Positions 1 to 5,219 of a stretch of DNA of 5,219 nucleotides are shown in pieces. Position numbers and translations under genes: made by a program. Origin of the DNA: an uncultured Collinsella sp. (GTDB lineage Bacteria > Actinomycetota > Coriobacteriia > Coriobacteriales > Coriobacteriaceae); contig URYT01000134.1 of NCBI GenBank assembly GCA_900552185.1, forward strand, positions 1-5,219, given 5' to 3'. Positions within the stretch are counted from its first letter, which is position 1, and each line of letters starts with the position of its first letter. Under the pieces are notes generated by a model. That model did not search any database, was not told the origin of the DNA, and saw nothing but the letters and a program-made list of their open reading frames with translations.

Positions 1-20
1 TCGTCCCACGTACGGGACGA
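1..20. terminator. Short perfect hairpin, possible terminator
   Basis: Bases 1-7 (TCGTCCC) and 14-20 (GGGACGA) are perfect inverted repeats around a 6-base loop. It lies 65 bases beyond the stop codon of the oxidoreductase gene, where a minus-strand terminator would be expected. On that strand it is preceded by AAAAAG at 26-31, but any following T-run would be outside the window. On the plus strand a run of T (27-32) starts six bases after the stem, so it could also serve a convergent gene to the left. The stem is short and the T-run is offset, so this is tentative. Confidence 0.4.
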
Positions 21-85
21 CCGCCGCTTTTTACTATCTACCGACTGACGCCGCGGGGACAGGCCCCCATGCGCCAAGGGGTTGA

Positions 86-2035
86 CTAGAGCTCGCAGGC
101 AACCTTGTAGCCATCGCCGATGGCGTCGCGAATGTTGCCGCACTTGTTGGCATCGCCCAGCACGTGGGTGGCAACACCGGCTGCAGCCAGGTCGTCGGCC
201 AACTTGGTATTGGGGCGATAGCCCATGGCAAGCACCAGCGTATCGGCATCGGCGATGGTGTGGACCTCGCCATCCTTCTCGTAGCTGATGGCATCCTCGG
301 TAATCTCGGTCACCTTGGCCTCGGTCAGCACGTGAACGCCCTTGGAGAGCATGCGCGTGATGAGCACCGCGCGGCCGGCACCGCCCTCGTTGGCGGCGAG
401 CGTCTTGGTCATCTCGATGACGGTGACATCGCGGTTGGCCGGCGACAGATCATTGACCAGCGGGGCCAAGTAGTCGGCCGTCTCGCAGCCAACGGTCCCG
501 CCGCCCACGATGACGATCTTCTTGCCCGGGAAAGCCTTGCCACCCAGCAGGTCGTCAGCCGTCATAACCTGCTTAAAGCCCTGCATGAAGGCCGGAGCGA
601 TGGGCTCGGCGCCATAAGCCAGGACAACCTCGTAGCCCGCGTAGTCACGCTGAATGTCCTCGGCAGTAAGCTCGGTGCCAAATACGCACTTCACGCCGGC
701 CTCGGCCAGGCGACGATACTGATACTTGATCACGCGGGTGAGTTCCTGCTTTGCCGGCGGAACGGCTGCGATACGCATCTCGCCGCCCGGCTCGTCCTGC
801 TTATCCACAAGCACCACGTTGTGACCGCGCTTGGCGGCAATGAACGCCGCCTCCATGCCCGCGGGGCCGGCGCCCACAACGAGCACGTTCTTGGCCTTGG
901 CGGCGGGCTCGTAGCCGGCCTCGTCGCGCTCCACGTCCGGGTTGACGGTGCAGGAGATGCGCTTGCCAAACATAATGCCGTTCAGGCAGCGCAGGCAGCC
1001 AATGCAGGGGCGGATGTCGTCAGCGTTGCCGGCAGCGGCCTTGTTGCAGAACTCGGCATCGCACAGATTGGCGCGGCCCATCATGCAGATGTCGGCAGCG
1101 CCGTCCTCGATCAGCTCCTCGGCAATCCAGGCCTCGTTGATACGGCCGACGGTGGCGACGGGAATGTTGACGTGCTTTTTGATCTCGCGCGAGCAGGCGG
1201 CGTGCGAGGCCTGCTGGGTACCGGCGGCGGGAATCGCGGAGCCGCGCTTGATGGTGGTGCCGCCCGACACGTGAATCATGTCGACGCCGGCCTTCTCCAA
1301 GCGACGCGAGACATAGATCATGTCGTTGAGGGTCAGGCCGCCATCGGTGTACTCATCGCCCGAGATACGAACGTCGATGATGAAGTCCTTGCCGCAGCGC
1401 TCACGAATCTCGGCGATGACCTCGAGCAAGAAGCGCATACGGGCGTCGAGCGAGCCACCATACTCGTCGGTACGCTTGTTGTAGAGCGGAGTCAAAAAGC
1501 CGCCGAGCATGCCGTGGGCGTGTGCCGCATGGACTTCAACGCCATCGACGCCAGCCTTCTGCATACGAACGGCAGCGTCGCCAAACTGATGCGTGAGCTC
1601 GTGAATCTCGTCGACCGTGATGGGGCGCGGTGCCTCGCGGGCATAGGACGGGCCCACAAAAGACGGAGCGATCAGGCGCGGCGTGCCCGGAATGTTAAAG
1701 GCCATGTAAGCGGGGTGGAAGAGCTGCGGCATGATCTTGCAGCCGTACTCGTGGACGGCCGCGGCGAGCTTTTCCCAGCCGGGGATAAACGTATCGTCGT
1801 AGCAGCACATGTCACCCGGCAGATAGGTATAGGTGGGCTCGACCGTCACGACCTCGGTGATGATCAGGCCCACGCCGCCCTTGGCGCGGGCACGGTAATG
1901 ATCGACCAAATCGTCGGTCACATAGCCATGATCGGCCAGGTTCGTGGACACCGGCGGCATAAAGACGCGGTTCTTGACCTCGGTCGTACCGACCTTGATC
2001 GGGCTAAAGAGCATCGGGTAGGCGGAGGACTCCAT
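86..2035 (-). CDS. NADH:flavin oxidoreductase, Old Yellow Enzyme / 2,4-dienoyl-CoA reductase-like, with Fe-S cluster
   Basis: This 649-residue cytoplasmic flavoenzyme should pass hydride from NAD(P)H through FAD, a 4Fe-4S cluster and FMN to an activated C=C bond; the substrate is unknown. Residues about 5-340 form the FMN TIM barrel (RVFMPP 23-28, PQLFH 103-107, NKRTDEYGGS 186-195, GRA 320-322). Cysteines 344, 347, 350 and 362 (CX2CX2CX11C) are the cluster ligands. Two Rossmann motifs follow, GAGPAG at 388-393 for FAD and GGGTVG at 511-516 for NAD(P)H, and G627-D628 resembles the usual FAD-binding end motif. Length and domain order match E. coli FadH, clostridial 2-enoate reductases and the bile-acid enzymes BaiCD/BaiH. 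The frame stays open upstream to 2122, but I chose the ATG at 2035 because AAGGA lies seven bases before it and family similarity begins there. The usual active-site Tyr and His are not evident (see findings). Family is certain; substrate is not. Confidence 0.95.
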   Translation of the reverse strand: MESSAYPMLFSPIKVGTTEVKNRVFMPPVSTNLADHGYVTDDLVDHYRARAKGGVGLIITEVVTVEPTYTYLPGDMCCYDDTFIPGWEKLAAAVHEYGCKIMPQLFHPAYMAFNIPGTPRLIAPSFVGPSYAREAPRPITVDEIHELTHQFGDAAVRMQKAGVDGVEVHAAHAHGMLGGFLTPLYNKRTDEYGGSLDARMRFLLEVIAEIRERCGKDFIIDVRISGDEYTDGGLTLNDMIYVSRRLEKAGVDMIHVSGGTTIKRGSAIPAAGTQQASHAACSREIKKHVNIPVATVGRINEAWIAEELIEDGAADICMMGRANLCDAEFCNKAAAGNADDIRPCIGCLRCLNGIMFGKRISCTVNPDVERDEAGYEPAAKAKNVLVVGAGPAGMEAAFIAAKRGHNVVLVDKQDEPGGEMRIAAVPPAKQELTRVIKYQYRRLAEAGVKCVFGTELTAEDIQRDYAGYEVVLAYGAEPIAPAFMQGFKQVMTADDLLGGKAFPGKKIVIVGGGTVGCETADYLAPLVNDLSPANRDVTVIEMTKTLAANEGGAGRAVLITRMLSKGVHVLTEAKVTEITEDAISYEKDGEVHTIADADTLVLAMGYRPNTKLADDLAAAGVATHVLGDANKCGNIRDAIGDGYKVACEL

Positions 2036-2042
2036 ACAGGCT

Positions 2043-2047
2043 TCCTT
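2043..2047 (-). promoter_or_regulatory. Ribosome binding site of the oxidoreductase gene
   Basis: The minus strand reads AAGGA (within GAAAGGAAG), seven bases before the ATG at 2035. This decides the start against in-frame upstream codons reaching to 2122, whose extra 29 residues are Ala/Asp/Thr-rich and unlike the family. Confidence 0.8.
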
Positions 2048-2055
2048 TCGTTTAA

Positions 2056-2068
2056 GCCGCTCGGCGGC
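2056..2068 (-). other. Small leader hairpin before the oxidoreductase RBS
   Basis: GCCGC (2056-2060) and GCGGC (2064-2068) form a perfect 5-bp stem with a 3-base loop, ending nine bases before the Shine-Dalgarno core. It is not followed by a T-run, so it is not a terminator. It may simply structure the 5' leader. Confidence 0.3.
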
Positions 2069-2084
2069 AGTTGCTGACGTATCT

Positions 2085-2093
2085 ATCGTATCA
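2085..2093 (-). promoter_or_regulatory. Candidate extended -10 promoter of the oxidoreductase gene
   Basis: The minus strand reads TGATACGAT, fitting the extended -10 pattern TGnTAnnnT about 50 bases before the start codon. No good -35 hexamer stands at the standard spacing (AGTGCG at 17 bases), although a TTGAAA lies farther upstream. A 5-bp dyad, GCTGA/TCAGC (2073-2077 and 2091-2095), brackets the -10 and could be an operator half-site pair. Single-sequence promoter calls in GC-rich DNA are weak evidence. Confidence 0.3.
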
Positions 2094-2106
2094 GCATCCG
2101 CCGCAT

Positions 2107-2124
2107 TCGCACTCGCTCGCACTC
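2107..2124. repeat. Direct repeat of 8 bases at 10-base period
   Basis: TCGCACTC occurs at 2107-2114 and again at 2117-2124, one helical turn apart, just upstream of the candidate -10 of the oxidoreductase gene. Placement and spacing would suit a tandem regulator-binding site. A chance simple repeat is also possible. Confidence 0.35.
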
Positions 2125-2148
2125 CCTACTTTCAATCCCGATCCTCAC

Positions 2149-2220
2149 AAAAAAGTTGTGGTGGGATACGGAGTAGATGAGACTTTTGACAGGCAAAAAC
2201 AGTCCGTATTCCACCGCAAC
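2149..2220 (-). terminator. Long inverted repeat with T-run: probable kdp operon terminator
   Basis: Arms at 2155-2172 and 2203-2220 match as inverted repeats at 16 of 18 positions. On the minus strand the second arm runs directly into six T residues (2149-2154), the layout of a Rho-independent terminator, starting 64 bases after the kdpC stop. Inside the 30-base loop a further 5-bp stem (TTTTG/CAAAA, 2194-2198 with 2184-2188) can form. The stem is longer than most bacterial terminators and has two internal C/A mismatches in the minus-strand RNA. Termination is the simplest reading; a dispersed palindromic repeat is an alternative. Confidence 0.65.
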
Positions 2221-2238
2221 TGATGGGCGGGGTGGAAT
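2208..2238 (-). promoter_or_regulatory. Alternative hairpin competing with the terminator (possible antiterminator)
   Basis: ATTCCACC and GGTGGAAT (2208-2215 and 2231-2238 on the plus strand) form a perfect 8-bp stem around 15 bases. The 2208-2215 half is also the middle of one terminator arm, so the two folds cannot coexist. On the minus-strand transcript this stem would form first. That is the geometry of an attenuator, but no effector or sensing element is recognisable, so function is inferred only from pairing. Confidence 0.35.
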
Positions 2239-2268
2239 TGAGGGCTCAGATAGCCAGTTATGCCCTCA
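2239..2268 (-). other. Hairpin just after kdpC
   Basis: A perfect 7-bp stem, TGAGGGC/GCCCTCA (2262-2268 with 2239-2245), encloses 16 bases. It starts 16 bases after the kdpC stop codon and abuts the competing hairpin next to it. No T-run follows, so it is not an intrinsic terminator. It might protect the 3' end of the kdp message or be part of the larger folded leader. Confidence 0.35.
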
Positions 2269-2284
2269 TCCGCCACTCCCTCAC

Positions 2285-2875
2285 CTACAGCGCGCCGTCC
2301 AGCATAAGGTTCACCTTGAGCACGTTGACCGTGGGCTCGCCGAAGACGCCGAGGAATCGGCCCTTGGTGCACTGGACGATGATCTCGCGTACCTCGCCTT
2401 CGCTCTTGCCCGTGGCCTTCGCCAAGCGCGGGACCTGGTACTCGGCGGCATCCGGAGAGATCTCCGGGTCGAGGCCGGACCCCGAACACGTCACCAGGTC
2501 GACGGGCACAGCGTCCATATCAGCATCGGGGTTGGCGGCGCGGATCTTCTTCACGCGCGCATCTATCAGCTGCCGATACTCCTCACTCGCCGGGGACAGG
2601 TTGGACGGGGCACCATACGCCATGAGCTCGCCGCCTTCGCCTTCGACGATTGACATGTTCTGGATACGACCCCACATGTGGGCTTCGTCATCGAAGTTCT
2701 GGCCGATGAGCTCGGAACCCACAACCTTGCCGTCGACCGTAATGAGTGAACCGTTCGCCTGATACGGGAACGCAACCTGGGCGATGCCGGTCACGACGAG
2801 CGTATAGCCCAGGCCGCAGACAACGGTAAACAGCGCGAACACGCCCAGTGCGCGCGATGCAACACCTTTGAACAT
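2285..2875 (-). CDS. kdpC: KdpC, potassium-transporting ATPase C subunit
   Basis: KdpC is the small single-span subunit that stabilises the KdpFABC K+ pump and is thought to raise its affinity for ATP. The 196-residue product (E. coli KdpC is about 190) has a hydrophobic segment at about 10-34, then the exported domain with NGSLI (41-45), GSELIGQNF (53-61), SNLSP (91-95), the hallmark SGSGLDPEIS (131-140) and a C-terminal GEPTVNVL (179-186). The frame opens with a GTG at 2887 (200 residues), but GGAGG at 2881-2885 overlaps that codon and sits five bases before the ATG at 2875, so I chose the ATG. It lies 12 bases after kdpB. Where many KdpC proteins have a GRPS-like motif, this one reads WGRIQN (68-73), a divergence that may be lineage-specific. 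Confidence 0.95.
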   Translation of the reverse strand: MFKGVASRALGVFALFTVVCGLGYTLVVTGIAQVAFPYQANGSLITVDGKVVGSELIGQNFDDEAHMWGRIQNMSIVEGEGGELMAYGAPSNLSPASEEYRQLIDARVKKIRAANPDADMDAVPVDLVTCSGSGLDPEISPDAAEYQVPRLAKATGKSEGEVREIIVQCTKGRFLGVFGEPTVNVLKVNLMLDGAL

Positions 2876-2880
2876 ACAAA

Positions 2881-2885
2881 CCTCC
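2881..2885 (-). promoter_or_regulatory. Ribosome binding site of kdpC
   Basis: GGAGG on the minus strand, five bases before the ATG at 2875. It fills the 12-base gap after the kdpB stop and overlaps the alternative GTG at 2887, arguing against that start. Confidence 0.85.
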
Positions 2886-2887
2886 AC

Positions 2888-4960
2888 TTACATAATGCCG
2901 CAGAACGCGAGCAGCATGTCGATGAGCTTGATGAATACGAACGGGGCAACGATGCCGCCCAGACCCCACACGAGCAGGTTGTGGATCAGCAGCCGTCCGG
3001 ACGGTACCTCGCGGTACTTAACGCCCTTCAGCGCGGCCGGGATCAGCGCGACGATAACGAGCGCGTTATAGATGATGGCCGAAAGAACCGCGGACAGCGG
3101 GCTTGCCAGACCGAGGATGTTGAGAGCGTCCAACCCGGGGTAGATCGGCGAGAACAGGGCCGGGATGATAGCGAAGTACTTCGCCATGTCGTTGGCCACC
3201 GAGAAGGTCGTGAGCGAACCGCGGGTCATGAGCAGCTGCTTGCCGATACGCACGACCTCGATGAGCTTGGTGGGGCTGGAGTCGAGGTCGACCATGTTGC
3301 CGGCCTCCTTGGCAGCCTGGGTGCCCGTGTTCATGGCCACGGCGACGTCGGCCTGGGCCAGAGCGGGCGCGTCGTTGGTGCCGTCGCCGGTCATGGCGAT
3401 CAGGTGCCCCTCACGCTGGAACTCGCGGATCTTCTCGAGCTTGCCTTCAGGGGTGGCCTCGGCCAGGAAGTCATCAACGCCGGCCTCGGCGGCGATTGCC
3501 GCAGCGGTGAGCGGGTTGTCGCCCGTCACCATGATGGTCTTGATGCCCATCTTGCGCAGGTCGGCGAACTTCTCCTTAACGCCGGACTTGATGATGTCCT
3601 TGAGGTACACAACGCCCAGCACGCGGCAGTTCTTGGTCACGACCAGCGGGGTGCCGCCGGCCTTGGCGATGCGCTCGACGGCCTCGTCGCACTCCTGGGA
3701 GAACACGCCGCCGGCTGCCTCCACATAGGTGCGCACGGAATCTGCAGCGCCCTTGCGGATCTCATTGCCCTCGTAGTTCACACCGGACATGCGGGTCGCC
3801 GCGGTGAAGGGGATGAACTCCATACCCTTATCCTCGAGTGTGCGGCCGCGCAGACCGAACTGCTCCTTGGCGAGCACGACGATGGAACGGCCTTCGGGGG
3901 TCTCGTCGGCCAGCGAGGAAAGCTGGGCGGCATCGGCCAGCTCCGCGGGATCGATGCCGTCGACCGGGATGAACTCGGCGGCTTGGCGGTTACCCAGGGT
4001 GATGGTGCCGGTCTTGTCGAGCATGAGGATGTCGACGTCGCCGGCGGCCTCGATGGCGCGGCCGGACATGGCCAGCACGTTGGCCTCGTTCAGACGGCTC
4101 ATGCCGGCGATGCCAATGGCGGACAGAAGGGCGCCGATGGTAGTGGGAGCCAGGCACACGAGCAGCGCCACGAGGGTGGTCACGGCCGTGGGGTTGTCCA
4201 TGTCGTTAAGACCGACCGAGAAGCAGGAGTAACAATACAGGGCCAGCGTGACCAGGATAAAGACGATGGAGAGGGCCACCAGGAAGATCTCCAGAGCGAT
4301 CTCGTTAGGGGTCTTCTTGCGCGCGGCACCCTCGACCATCGCGATCATCTTGTCCAGGAAGGACTCGCCGGGGTTAGAGGTGATGCGGATCTTCAGCCAG
4401 TCGGACACCACAGTGGTGCCGCCGGTGACGGAGGCGAAGTCGCCGCCGGACTCGCGGAGCACGGGGGCGGACTCGCCGGTGATGGCGGACTCATCCACGC
4501 TGGCGGTGCCCTCGATGACCTCGCCGTCGTTGGGGATGATCTCACCGGCGCTGACCATGACCACGTCGCCCTTCTTCAGCTCGCTGGAGGAGACGACGGT
4601 CTCGGTGCCGTCGGCCTTGAGCAGACGGGCCTTGGTGTCCTTCTGGGTCTTCTTCAGGCTCTCGGCCTGGGCCTTGCCGCGGCCCTCGGCCACCGCCTCG
4701 GCGAAGTTGGCGAAGAGGACGGTGACAAAGAGGATGACGCAGACAAAGATGTTGTACAGGCGGACATTATTGATGCCGTCGGTGGGCCCGAAGAGCTCGG
4801 GGAAGATGGAGAGCAGCAGGGCGATGACAAAGCCGATCTCAACCACAAACATGACCGGATTGTGCATCATATATTTGGGGTTCAGCTTGGTGAACGCCCC
4901 GATAACAGAGGACTTGAAGATGTCCTTTGTTACGAATTTGGTCCGATGCTTATCTTTCAT
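2888..4960 (-). CDS. kdpB: KdpB, potassium-transporting P-type ATPase B subunit
   Basis: KdpB is the ATP-hydrolysing subunit of the high-affinity K+ uptake pump in the cytoplasmic membrane. All expected parts are visible in its 690 residues (E. coli about 682). Membrane segments lie near 36-58, 66-86, 222-245 and 258-288 (with PTTIG 272-276), and three more lie after 590. The actuator-domain TGES is at 161-164, the phosphorylated Asp is D315 in DKTGT, the nucleotide pocket has F385 and K403 (E. coli F377/K395), and the hinge is TGDGTNDAPAL (524-534). D591 and K594 match the E. coli D583/K586 pair that couples ATP hydrolysis to transport. S164 matches E. coli S162, whose phosphorylation inhibits the pump. 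The ATG at 4960 follows kdpA closely, with AGGAGG 14 bases upstream, a rather long spacing; no nearer in-frame start exists. It appears intact and functional. Confidence 0.98.
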   Translation of the reverse strand: MKDKHRTKFVTKDIFKSSVIGAFTKLNPKYMMHNPVMFVVEIGFVIALLLSIFPELFGPTDGINNVRLYNIFVCVILFVTVLFANFAEAVAEGRGKAQAESLKKTQKDTKARLLKADGTETVVSSSELKKGDVVMVSAGEIIPNDGEVIEGTASVDESAITGESAPVLRESGGDFASVTGGTTVVSDWLKIRITSNPGESFLDKMIAMVEGAARKKTPNEIALEIFLVALSIVFILVTLALYCYSCFSVGLNDMDNPTAVTTLVALLVCLAPTTIGALLSAIGIAGMSRLNEANVLAMSGRAIEAAGDVDILMLDKTGTITLGNRQAAEFIPVDGIDPAELADAAQLSSLADETPEGRSIVVLAKEQFGLRGRTLEDKGMEFIPFTAATRMSGVNYEGNEIRKGAADSVRTYVEAAGGVFSQECDEAVERIAKAGGTPLVVTKNCRVLGVVYLKDIIKSGVKEKFADLRKMGIKTIMVTGDNPLTAAAIAAEAGVDDFLAEATPEGKLEKIREFQREGHLIAMTGDGTNDAPALAQADVAVAMNTGTQAAKEAGNMVDLDSSPTKLIEVVRIGKQLLMTRGSLTTFSVANDMAKYFAIIPALFSPIYPGLDALNILGLASPLSAVLSAIIYNALVIVALIPAALKGVKYREVPSGRLLIHNLLVWGLGGIVAPFVFIKLIDMLLAFCGIM

Positions 4961-4974
4961 AGGGAATCCGTAAT

Positions 4975-4980
4975 CCTCCT
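4975..4980 (-). promoter_or_regulatory. Ribosome binding site of kdpB
   Basis: A perfect AGGAGG directly follows the kdpA TAA stop codon, so a ribosome finishing kdpA sits on it. The spacing of 14 bases to the ATG at 4960 is longer than the usual 5-9. Confidence 0.75.
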
Positions 4981-5219
4981 TTAAACCGGCAGCCAGATGG
5001 ACAGATGCTCAGCGATGGGGCCGAGAGCCAGGGCCGGGAAGAACGTCAGCGCCGCAAAGATGTAGACCACGAAGGCCACGATGACGCCGAAGCCGATGTT
5101 GTTGGTCTTCAGGGTGCCGATGGACTCGTTCATGCGCTTCTTGCACAGCAGAGACCAGGCGATGGCCAGCTGGAGCACGATGGCCAGGTAGCGGCCGAAG
5201 AACATGGCCAGACCGGCGG
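4981..5219 (-). CDS. kdpA: KdpA, potassium-transporting ATPase A subunit (C-terminal fragment, cut by window edge)
   Basis: This is the last 78 or so residues of the K+-selective channel-like subunit of KdpFABC, ending in TAA at 4981. The frame is open to the right edge, so the gene continues outside the window; the Met at 5205 is internal. Visible residues include AMFFGRY near the start, a membrane segment, a short polar stretch with CKKRMNESIGTLKTNN, and a last hydrophobic segment running into ALTFFPALALGPIAEHL. Those match the end of E. coli KdpA (GRF..., GTLPT, ALTFIPALALGPVAEYL). The four-fold selectivity-filter repeats lie in the missing part. The kdpB ribosome binding site abuts its stop codon. 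Confidence 0.95.
   Translation of the reverse strand, partial: AGLAMFFGRYLAIVLQLAIAWSLLCKKRMNESIGTLKTNNIGFGVIVAFVVYIFAALTFFPALALGPIAEHLSIWLPV

Noticed and set aside
55..81. GGGG/CCCC pairings downstream of the oxidoreductase stop
   Set aside because: Only 4-bp stems, several alternative registers, no T-run; expected by chance in GC-rich DNA.
164..2077. 637-codon plus-strand open frame opposite the oxidoreductase gene
   Set aside because: It is an antisense shadow: the real gene almost never uses TTA, CTA or TCA codons in that phase, so no stops arise opposite it. The translation is low-complexity (Gly/Ala/Val/Leu/His-rich) and shows no recognisable domain.
2036..2122. N-terminal extension of the oxidoreductase to 2122
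   Set aside because: The added 29 residues are unlike the family, contain the candidate promoter region, and a good RBS stands before the ATG at 2035.
2155..2238. T-box riboswitch
   Set aside because: GGTGGAATACGG on the minus strand is faintly like the T-box consensus GGGTGGNACCGCG, but it does not match it, only about 65 bases separate it from the kdpC stop, leaving no room for Stem I, and the downstream gene is not an aminoacyl-tRNA or amino-acid gene.
2177..2762. Two overlapping plus-strand frames opposite kdpC and the intergenic region
   Set aside because: They lie over the clearly recognisable kdpC, have no convincing ribosome binding site and resemble no family I know.
2981..4984. 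667-codon plus-strand open frame opposite kdpB
   Set aside because: Same codon-bias effect opposite a gene with every KdpB motif; its product is Gly/Asp/Leu/His-rich with no recognisable fold.
1..5219. CRISPR array, tRNA/rRNA genes, insertion sequence or phage genes
   Set aside because: No regularly spaced repeats, no tRNA-like cloverleaf or rRNA sequence, and no transposase or phage-like reading frame was seen on either strand.

Overview
The window is GC-rich bacterial DNA in which every gene I can support lies on the minus strand. Read in the direction of transcription (from base 5219 towards base 1) it holds the 3' end of kdpA, complete kdpB and complete kdpC, an intergenic region of about 250 bases rich in secondary structure, and one complete gene for a flavin/iron-sulfur oxidoreductase of the Old Yellow Enzyme / 2,4-dienoyl-CoA reductase type. 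The protein sequences and base composition look like a high-GC, anaerobic, gut-type actinobacterium, with Coriobacteriia (Collinsella-like) my best guess. That taxonomy is inference from general resemblance, not a search result.

Region by region: 4981-5219 is the C-terminal end of KdpA, the potassium channel-like subunit. 2888-4960 is KdpB, the P-type ATPase subunit. 2285-2875 is KdpC, the single-span accessory subunit. The three are packed with gaps of 20 and 12 bases, each gap holding a strong ribosome binding site, so they form one operon for high-affinity, ATP-driven K+ uptake. kdpF, if present, and the promoter would lie beyond the right edge. No kdpD/kdpE sensor-regulator pair follows kdpC here.

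2036-2284 is non-coding. It carries a long inverted repeat (18-base arms, 16 of 18 matching) followed on the minus strand by six T residues, the likely terminator of the kdp operon. Just upstream, an 8-base segment can pair perfectly with one arm of that terminator, so the sequence could form two mutually exclusive hairpins as in an attenuator. Nearer the next gene are a candidate extended -10 element, a 10-base-period direct repeat and a small dyad.

86-2035 encodes a 649-residue protein with an FMN barrel, a four-cysteine Fe-S motif and a two-part FAD/NAD(P)H domain. It should reduce an activated C=C bond in an unknown substrate. The region aligned with the E. coli FadH catalytic Tyr and His lacks both residues, so its substrate is probably not a dienoyl-CoA. 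No functional link to potassium transport is evident; it is probably a separate transcription unit. Bases 1-85 hold no gene, only a perfect short hairpin at 1-20.

Most of the window is ordinary. The part that most merits a second look is the structured kdpC-oxidoreductase intergenic region, followed by the atypical active site of the oxidoreductase.
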